From Clostridia bacterium (GTDB lineage: Bacteria; Bacillota_A; Clostridia; Oscillospirales; Acutalibacteraceae), in NCBI GenBank assembly GCA_017445685.1, contig JAFSTS010000245.1, forward strand, positions 1 to 10,528: DNA of 10,528 nt. Reading direction: 5' to 3'. A program made the translations under genes and the position numbers. The stretch's first letter is position 1. Every line of letters begins with the position of its first letter. Under the pieces are notes generated by a model, which made no database searches, was not told the DNA's origin, and worked only from the letters and a program-made list of their open reading frames with translations. Shown one piece after another: positions 6,581-10,528 of the stretch.

Positions 6581-7321
6581 ATGATGACTGATTATAAGCT
6601 TACAATAATAATCTTTGCCTCAAACGAAAGAGAATCTTTGCGTGAAACGCTGAAAATATTTGCCCATATCTGTGATCCGGAAGATATCGCGGAAGTCCTC
6701 GTTTTTCTAAAATCGGCGGATTGTCCGGCAAAGCTTGAACTTGACAAAATAATATCTGAGAAAAATCATCCCTTCGTAATCAGGGAACACATTCAAACTA
6801 TCCCCGGCTTTGATCAGATATTTTTCGAGGCTCCGAAGCTCGTTGATTCCTCACATTTTCTTATGATCGGAGCGGATCTTGAAATGGATCCTCATTCTGT
6901 TCCCGAACTTATAATGCTCAGCAAGGAAAACCCCGAAGCAATCGTCTGCGCTTCCAAGTTTGCCGACGGTTCTTCAAGGGAAAGATACGGTTTTATTCAT
7001 ATGTTGTGCGTGCGTTTCGTAAATTATGTCGTAGGAAGAATAATCCGCTCAGACGCAACCGAAATTCTTGCAACATTTCAAATTTACCCAACCGAAATCC
7101 ACAGGAAAATGAATTTTACCAGCGAAACGCGAACTTATTACAGCTTCACGATCAAACCAATTGTCTACGGAGTTCCTTACGTTGAAATACCAACAAAGTA
7201 TGTGCGCAGAGATGAGGGAATATCAAATCTCGGATTGCCGCATTATCTGAAAATGGGGTTAATGTTTATCGACACGGCTGTAAGGCATAAAATCGAAAAG
7301 AAACGGGAAGACAGGAAGTAA
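6581..7321 (+). CDS. GT2-family, dolichol-phosphate-mannose-synthase-like glycosyltransferase, copy 2
   Basis: Paralogue of 3610-4350 with exactly the same length (246 residues) and no gap needed to align them. LTIIIFASNE (7-16) is the donor-binding first strand. GADLEMDPHSVPELI (97-111) occupies the DxD region of DPM1-like enzymes, again with Gly for the first Asp. ATEILATFQIYP (159-170) corresponds to the S-D-x-T-S-G-F-R region of such enzymes, and VEIPTKYVRRDEGISN (201-216) to their C-terminal Arg/Ser/Asn motif. No membrane anchor is present beyond a short hydrophobic stretch (about 222-233) and a charged tail. GAGG lies 7 bases before ATG 6581; a second ATG follows at once, so residue 1 or 2 is uncertain. 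It looks less A+T-rich than copy 1. It is probably a polyprenyl-phosphate or lipid glycosyltransferase working with the radical SAM enzyme of its unit (inference); sugar and acceptor cannot be told. Confidence 0.87.
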   Translation: MMTDYKLTIIIFASNERESLRETLKIFAHICDPEDIAEVLVFLKSADCPAKLELDKIISEKNHPFVIREHIQTIPGFDQIFFEAPKLVDSSHFLMIGADLEMDPHSVPELIMLSKENPEAIVCASKFADGSSRERYGFIHMLCVRFVNYVVGRIIRSDATEILATFQIYPTEIHRKMNFTSETRTYYSFTIKPIVYGVPYVEIPTKYVRRDEGISNLGLPHYLKMGLMFIDTAVRHKIEKKREDRK

Positions 7322-7369
7322 AGATAAATACAATAGTAAAAGAAAACTATTTGAAAAAAGTACAAAAGT

Positions 7370-7411
7370 AAAAGACCGTATCTGTAAAAACAGACGCGGT
7401 CTTTTGTTTTT
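7370..7411. terminator. Bidirectional rho-independent terminator after glycosyltransferase copy 2
   Basis: AAAAGACC (7370-7377) pairs with GGTCTTTT (7398-7405). The stem continues through GTATCTG/CAGACGC with one mismatch and one G-U pair, around a loop of six bases. On the plus strand GTTTTT follows; on the minus strand TTTTACTTTT follows. It lies between convergent genes and closes the accessory block on its right side. It shares the AAAAGACC...GGTCTTTT core of the left-hand terminator. Confidence 0.9.
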
Positions 7412-7457
7412 AAACAGTGTTCAGATCATGCAATTTCCTGTTTCCAATAAACTCGTT

Positions 7458-8282
7458 TTATCTCAAATTTATTTTCTTCGACATCAGATGGTTAGTCGCA
7501 AAAAACATTCCGACTGCGGCAATAACCTGAACAATAAGTCCGCCGATACCAAAGGTGTTGGACACTTCATTCATACTCTTAAAGGCAAGTTTGATGCCGT
7601 CTCCGCTTATGAAAAGCGAAATCGGAAAATAAACCATCACGAGTGCGGAAATGATTTGAAGTATGATATAAACCGCTACAAAAATCAGTATTCCGCCGAA
7701 AAAGCCCAGCTTGTTAAACGGCTTTACATTTGCAAGCGTCATCGAGAAGAAAACTTCCGCCACAAGCACAAGTATCGTAACAAACCCGTAGATCAAAGCC
7801 GTTGCTATGATTTTTGCAATAGCAGACGCAGTTGGAAGTCCGCCGCCGGAGGTCATGGCTGAAAACATATCGAGCAGCTCGTCAAAGTCTGCTCCGAGAC
7901 TTTCGCCGAGCTTGGCTTTCGCATACCAGATCGTTCCGACTACCGTGCCGACAAGCACAAGATAGCTGATTGCAAGCCATACGAAAGAAACTATAGCCTT
8001 CGAAATCAGAATATCCTTCGACTTTGCAGGAAGCGTATAGCTCAGATATCCCTGGTCGCTGTAGAGCGATTTGTTAAAGTAGTTCATCATGATAATTGTC
8101 GTGATCAACACGAGTCCAAGCACAACTATCACAAGTGAAACCGCGCCTATGAATTTCAAAAATTTTATGTCAAACACATAAGAAAGCGCCGTTACGGCAA
8201 GCGAAATGAGAGCAACGAGATAAACTGCAAACATCGAATGAGCGCTGCCGATAAAATCGTGTTTAATCAATTTCCCAAGCAA
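7458..8282 (-). CDS. ABC transporter permease, ABC-2-like, six membrane helices
   Basis: Membrane partner of the ATPase encoded just upstream; transported substrate unknown. The 274 residues hold six hydrophobic helices at about 17-37, 42-66, 92-120, 155-180, 190-216 and 246-265, with a larger outside or inside loop at 121-154. DQGYLSYTLPAKSKDILISK (76-95), a polar segment between helices 2 and 3, is typical of small Firmicute ABC-2-type permeases paired with YtrB-like ATPases. The frame is open to TTG 8312, but I choose TTG 8282. AAGGAGGT (8298-8291) lies eight bases before it, while a start at 8312 would precede that site. The start overlaps the ATPase stop by 20 bases, which implies translational coupling. 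Such pairs often act in stress response or peptide export/resistance, but nothing here fixes that. Confidence 0.85.
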   Translation of the reverse strand: MLGKLIKHDFIGSAHSMFAVYLVALISLAVTALSYVFDIKFLKFIGAVSLVIVVLGLVLITTIIMMNYFNKSLYSDQGYLSYTLPAKSKDILISKAIVSFVWLAISYLVLVGTVVGTIWYAKAKLGESLGADFDELLDMFSAMTSGGGLPTASAIAKIIATALIYGFVTILVLVAEVFFSMTLANVKPFNKLGFFGGILIFVAVYIILQIISALVMVYFPISLFISGDGIKLAFKSMNEVSNTFGIGGLIVQVIAAVGMFFATNHLMSKKINLR

Positions 8283-9003
8283 AACGAAATACCTCCTTAA
8301 ACAACTCTTCAACGGTCTTTCCTTCGTCCGTTATCGTTTTAGCGTCAGTGTCGACAAGCACATTTCCGTTTCCGATCATCAAAACATGGTCAAATGCTCT
8401 TTCAACATCATGAATAAGGTGAGTCGACATGATAACCGTTGCGTCCTCGGCATAGTTTTTCATGATAACATCAAGGATATATGACCTTGACGCAGGGTCT
8501 ACGCCGCCGAGAGGCTCGTCAAGAACATACATCTTTGCATTTCTGCTCATGACAAGGATAAGCTGAAGCTTTTCCTGCTGACCTTTGGACATCGTTTTGA
8601 TCTTTTGATTGGGCGACAGATTAAAATGCGCTATCATGTCCTCTGCTTTTTTTCTGTCAAAATCCTCATAGAAATCGGAAAAATATTTCAGCGCGTCCTT
8701 CGGCTTCATCCAGTCGGCAAGATATGTCCTTTCGGGCATATAAGCGACGATTTTTTTTGACTCCACTCCGGGACGCTGACCGTTGATAAGCACTTCGCCC
8801 GTGTAGTCGTTGATAAGCCCCGTGAGGATTTTCAAAAGCGAAGTCTTTCCGCAGCCGTTTGGTCCCAAAAGACCGATAAACTGTCCCCTTTTGAAGTTCA
8901 AGGAGACATCCTTCAAAACCTGATTGGAGCCGTATGATTTGCTCAGGTTTTTTATTTGAACGATATAGTCATCGTTGAAAACTTGTGTGTTTTGGTTTTC
9001 CAA
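8263..9003 (-). CDS. ABC transporter ATP-binding protein, YtrB-like
   Basis: ATP-hydrolysing subunit, 246 residues, first gene of a two-gene operon with the permease. Walker A is GPNGCGKTS (47-55), the signature is SKGQQ (139-143) in place of LSGGQ, Walker B is MYVLDEP (158-164), the D-loop GGVD (166-169), and the H-loop histidine is His195 in STHLI. The usual Q-loop glutamine is replaced in AYMPERTYL (87-95). This, together with DALKYFSDFYEDFD, is a trait of the YtrB group as I know it. The start is TTG 9003, with GGGAGG eight bases upstream; no ATG lies nearby. YtrB operons often begin with a GntR-family repressor gene; none is present here, and the gene upstream is dUTPase. Regulation is suggested by a palindrome over its -10 element. 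Confidence 0.93.
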   Translation of the reverse strand: MENQNTQVFNDDYIVQIKNLSKSYGSNQVLKDVSLNFKRGQFIGLLGPNGCGKTSLLKILTGLINDYTGEVLINGQRPGVESKKIVAYMPERTYLADWMKPKDALKYFSDFYEDFDRKKAEDMIAHFNLSPNQKIKTMSKGQQEKLQLILVMSRNAKMYVLDEPLGGVDPASRSYILDVIMKNYAEDATVIMSTHLIHDVERAFDHVLMIGNGNVLVDTDAKTITDEGKTVEELFKEVFRFAWEID

Positions 9004-9011
9004 GTCGTTTT

Positions 9012-9017
9012 CCTCCC
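9012..9017 (-). promoter_or_regulatory. Ribosome binding site deciding the TTG start of the ABC ATPase
   Basis: GGGAGG on the minus strand lies 8 bases before TTG 9003-9001. This fixes an unusual start codon for the first gene of the ABC operon. Confidence 0.75.
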
Positions 9018-9022
9018 TGTCT

Positions 9023-9041
9023 GAGATGATTAAATTATCTC
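9023..9041. promoter_or_regulatory. 19-bp near-perfect palindrome overlapping the ABC operon -10 (possible operator)
   Basis: GAGATGATTAAATTATCTC reads the same on both strands except for one arm position and the central base. It contains the -10 element of the ABC operon, so a protein bound here would block transcription. The regulator is not in the window. Confidence 0.55.
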
Positions 9042-9062
9042 AAAGACAAGCGTCCGATTCAA
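9034..9062 (-). promoter_or_regulatory. Promoter of the ABC transporter operon
   Basis: On the minus strand TTGAAT (9062-9057), a 17-base spacer, and GATAAT (9039-9034). The predicted start near 9027 leaves a leader of about 23 bases that carries the ribosome binding site. Confidence 0.75.
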
Positions 9063-9100
9063 CGCTTTTGAGTAAATGAATTGTGAACATTATGTGAATT

Positions 9101-9613
9101 TCACTTGGTCGTGCTGCCGAAACCGCCGTTTCTGACATCGGTAGCATCGTCATCCTCAGTGATCCCGAACGGTGTGAAGATACCCTGCGCAAAGCCGTTG
9201 CCCGCTTTGACGGATACGGTTTTGCCCTCGTTGGAATCGTTGGTGATTTTGATGAAAATGTGGCCTTCGTTGTCGGAATTAAAATAATCGCTGTCGATTA
9301 TGCCGACGGTGTTGTTGAGCTGAAGCCTGTATTTGAAGCCAAGTCCGCTTCTCGGATAAATCGCAAGCAGCCAGCCTTCGTCGATCCTGACTCTTATACC
9401 TGTCGGGATTTTTATGGTTTCACCCGGTTTCATTTCAAAATCCAGCGGCGAAAAAAAATCGTATCCTGCCGAGCCGCAGGTCGCTCTTTTGGGCAGTTTT
9501 ATCGAATCGTAGACCTGCTTTATGATACTTTCGTTTTCGTCGCCGTAAACATCGAGATAACCTTTTTTGTATTCTTCAAAGCTGACTTTCATAAACTTGG
9601 CAATTTTGTTCAT
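9101..9613 (-). CDS. dut: dUTP diphosphatase (trimeric dUTPase)
   Basis: Cytosolic enzyme that hydrolyses dUTP to dUMP and pyrophosphate, keeping uracil out of DNA and supplying dUMP for thymidylate. All five motifs of the trimeric family are present in order: AGYDFFSP (49-56), PRSGLGFK (87-94), VGIIDSDYFN (103-112, with catalytic Asp107 and Tyr110), GNGFAQGIFTPF (138-149), and the flexible C-terminal lid RNGGFGSTTK (161-170). At 170 residues it is longer than the typical 145-150, because of an N-terminal extension of about 35 residues ahead of the conserved IKLPKRAT. ATG 9613 has AGGAGA six bases upstream. It follows the hydrogenase gene by 63 bases with no promoter that I can see between them, so the two may be co-transcribed through the stem-loop at 9638. 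Pyrophosphate release is not a specific link to hppA. Confidence 0.96.
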   Translation of the reverse strand: MNKIAKFMKVSFEEYKKGYLDVYGDENESIIKQVYDSIKLPKRATCGSAGYDFFSPLDFEMKPGETIKIPTGIRVRIDEGWLLAIYPRSGLGFKYRLQLNNTVGIIDSDYFNSDNEGHIFIKITNDSNEGKTVSVKAGNGFAQGIFTPFGITEDDDATDVRNGGFGSTTK

Positions 9614-9637
9614 CGTCTTTCTCCTGCTTCGATAGTC

Positions 9638-9667
9638 TTTGACCGTGCGGAAAACCGCACGGTCAAA
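9638..9667. other. Strong intergenic stem-loop without U-tract, between hydrogenase and dUTPase
   Basis: A perfect 13-bp inverted repeat (TTTGACCGTGCGG, 9638-9650, with its complement at 9655-9667) closes an AAAA loop (TTTT on the minus strand). On neither strand is the stem followed by a run of T, so it is not a standard intrinsic terminator. It could be an RNA processing or 3'-end-protecting hairpin lowering or separating dUTPase expression (inference). Confidence 0.75.
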
Positions 9668-9676
9668 ACGCTTAAA

Positions 9677-10528
9677 TTATTTGTTGTACAATGATCTCTT
9701 TACATAAGATGTATGGAGAGTTTCATGAGCCTTGTGGCTTCCGGGTTTGCCGAAGAACTCGTCATATACCATCTTGATCGCCGGATTATCCTGAGATTTC
9801 CTGAGGGGAAGATCTTTATCAGCTTCGTAGATAGCCTTTGCTCTGAGAGCCTTGAGGTCTGTAAAGTTGCGAACAGATGCAGGCTGAGTCGGCTGACCGC
9901 CGCCGTTGACGCATCCGCCGGGACATGCCATGATTTCAACGAATGTGTAGTCGCTCTTGCCGGCTTTGATGTCTTCCATTACCTTCTGAGCGTTTTTAAG
10001 TCCGCTTGCAGCAGCCACCTTGATCTTCAAGCCGCCGACATCGTACTCAGCTTCTTTGATACCCTTTGTTCCGCGAACTTCTTTGAAGTCAACATTTTCA
10101 AGCTTTTCGCCGGTGATAATTTCAACAGCATATCTGAGAGCCGCTTCCATAACGCCGCCTGTTGCGCCGAAGATGACGCCTGCGCCCGTGCCTTCGCCGA
10201 TGGGTGAATCAAACTGTTCATCGGGAAGAAGGTCGAAGTTGATACCTGCTGTCTGGATCATTCTTGCAAGCTCTCTTGTTGTGATCGAATAGTCAACATC
10301 TGCTACGCCTGCTGCAGACTGGTCGTCACGCTTGTTTTCAAACTTCTTGGCTGTACAGGGCATAACAGCTACAACCACCATCTTCGCAGGGTCGATGCCA
10401 TATTTCTGCGCGTACCAGGTTTTCATTGTTGCGCCGAACATCTGCTGAGGAGATTTGCAGCTTGAAAGATGGTCAAGCTGATCAGGGAAGTAATGTTCGC
10501 AATATTTGACCCATCCGGGTGAACAGGA
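9677..10528 (-). CDS. hydA: [FeFe]-hydrogenase catalytic subunit, C-terminal part (5' end outside window)
   Basis: Catalyses reversible H2 formation from reduced ferredoxin, possibly with NADH in a multi-subunit complex; its H-cluster site is here. The frame is open to the window edge, so ATG 10441 is internal. The 283 visible residues start with SCSPGWVKYCEHYFP, the end of motif L1 (family form TSCCPxW). SSCKSPQQM (22-30) follows. Motif L2 is MPCTAKKFE (56-64, Cys58), and L3 is EIMACPGGCVNGGGQP (198-213, Cys202 and Cys206). TTRELARMI and TGAGVIFGATGGVMEAALR are also normal. The C-terminal LRKSQDNPAIKMVYDEFFG and HKAHETLHTSY belong to the small-subunit-type tail of clostridial enzymes. The second L1 cysteine reads Ser. 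N-terminal accessory clusters and partner subunits lie outside, so HydA of an electron-bifurcating complex (also called HndD) versus a monomeric enzyme cannot be decided. Confidence 0.96.
   Translation of the reverse strand, partial: SCSPGWVKYCEHYFPDQLDHLSSCKSPQQMFGATMKTWYAQKYGIDPAKMVVVAVMPCTAKKFENKRDDQSAAGVADVDYSITTRELARMIQTAGINFDLLPDEQFDSPIGEGTGAGVIFGATGGVMEAALRYAVEIITGEKLENVDFKEVRGTKGIKEAEYDVGGLKIKVAAASGLKNAQKVMEDIKAGKSDYTFVEIMACPGGCVNGGGQPTQPASVRNFTDLKALRAKAIYEADKDLPLRKSQDNPAIKMVYDEFFGKPGSHKAHETLHTSYVKRSLYNK

Noticed and set aside
1543..7321. Transposon or insertion-sequence origin of the duplication
   Set aside because: No transposase, integrase, terminal inverted repeats or long direct repeats were seen, and the copies are too diverged for a recent mobile duplication.
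7404..7862. 152-codon plus-strand open frame
   Set aside because: It lies antisense over the permease gene, has no ribosome binding site, and its translation is basic and without domain features. It is a shadow of the membrane protein codons.
9094..9104. GTGAATTTCAC palindrome at the dUTPase stop codon
   Set aside because: The arms are only 5 bp, it overlaps coding sequence and has no T-run; it is within what chance gives in A+T-rich DNA.
9713..10207. 164-codon plus-strand open frame opposite the hydrogenase
   Set aside because: The minus strand encodes unmistakable hydrogenase motifs across the whole stretch, so the plus frame is a shadow.

Overview
The window looks like a chromosomal segment of a strictly anaerobic, fermentative Clostridia-type Firmicute, most likely a gut Ruminococcus/Oscillospiraceae relative. 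The signs are an [FeFe]-hydrogenase, a K+-dependent-type membrane pyrophosphatase, a YtrB-like ABC system, strong AGGAGG-type ribosome binding sites, and GTG/TTG starts. This taxonomic call is inference from gene content and style only.

Layout. (1) 2-1486 (+): the 3' two thirds of a membrane-bound ion-pumping pyrophosphatase (hppA), cut by the window edge and closed by a strong bidirectional terminator. (2) 1543-7321: the accessory core. A two-gene divergent unit is present twice in tandem. Each unit has a radical SAM enzyme with an N-terminal cobalamin-binding-like domain on the minus strand (1543-3453 and 4490-6397) and a small GT2/dolichol-phosphate-mannose-synthase-like glycosyltransferase on the plus strand (3610-4350 and 6581-7321). 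The two radical SAM proteins are 636 and 635 residues. The two glycosyltransferases are both exactly 246 residues once the first is restarted at ATG 3610. By eye the paralogues share roughly half to two thirds of their residues and align almost without gaps. The duplication is therefore old and both copies have stayed intact. (3) 7458-9003 (-): a two-gene ABC exporter-like operon (YtrB-type ATPase, then a six-helix permease) with a clear promoter whose -10 lies inside a palindrome. (4) 9101-10528 (-): dUTPase, and upstream of it the 3' part of an [FeFe]-hydrogenase catalytic subunit running off the window, with a strong stem-loop between them.

How it fits together. The flanks are housekeeping or energy genes. 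The middle is visibly richer in A+T, is bounded by rho-independent terminators on both sides, and looks like an inserted and duplicated accessory module. The pairing of a putative B12/radical SAM enzyme with a polyprenyl-phosphate-type glycosyltransferase suggests that a sugar, lipid or lipid-linked sugar is modified by radical chemistry (for example methylation) and coupled to glycosyl transfer. No precursor peptide, flippase or polymerase gene is visible beside it, so the product is unknown. This module is the best candidate in the window for an undescribed system.
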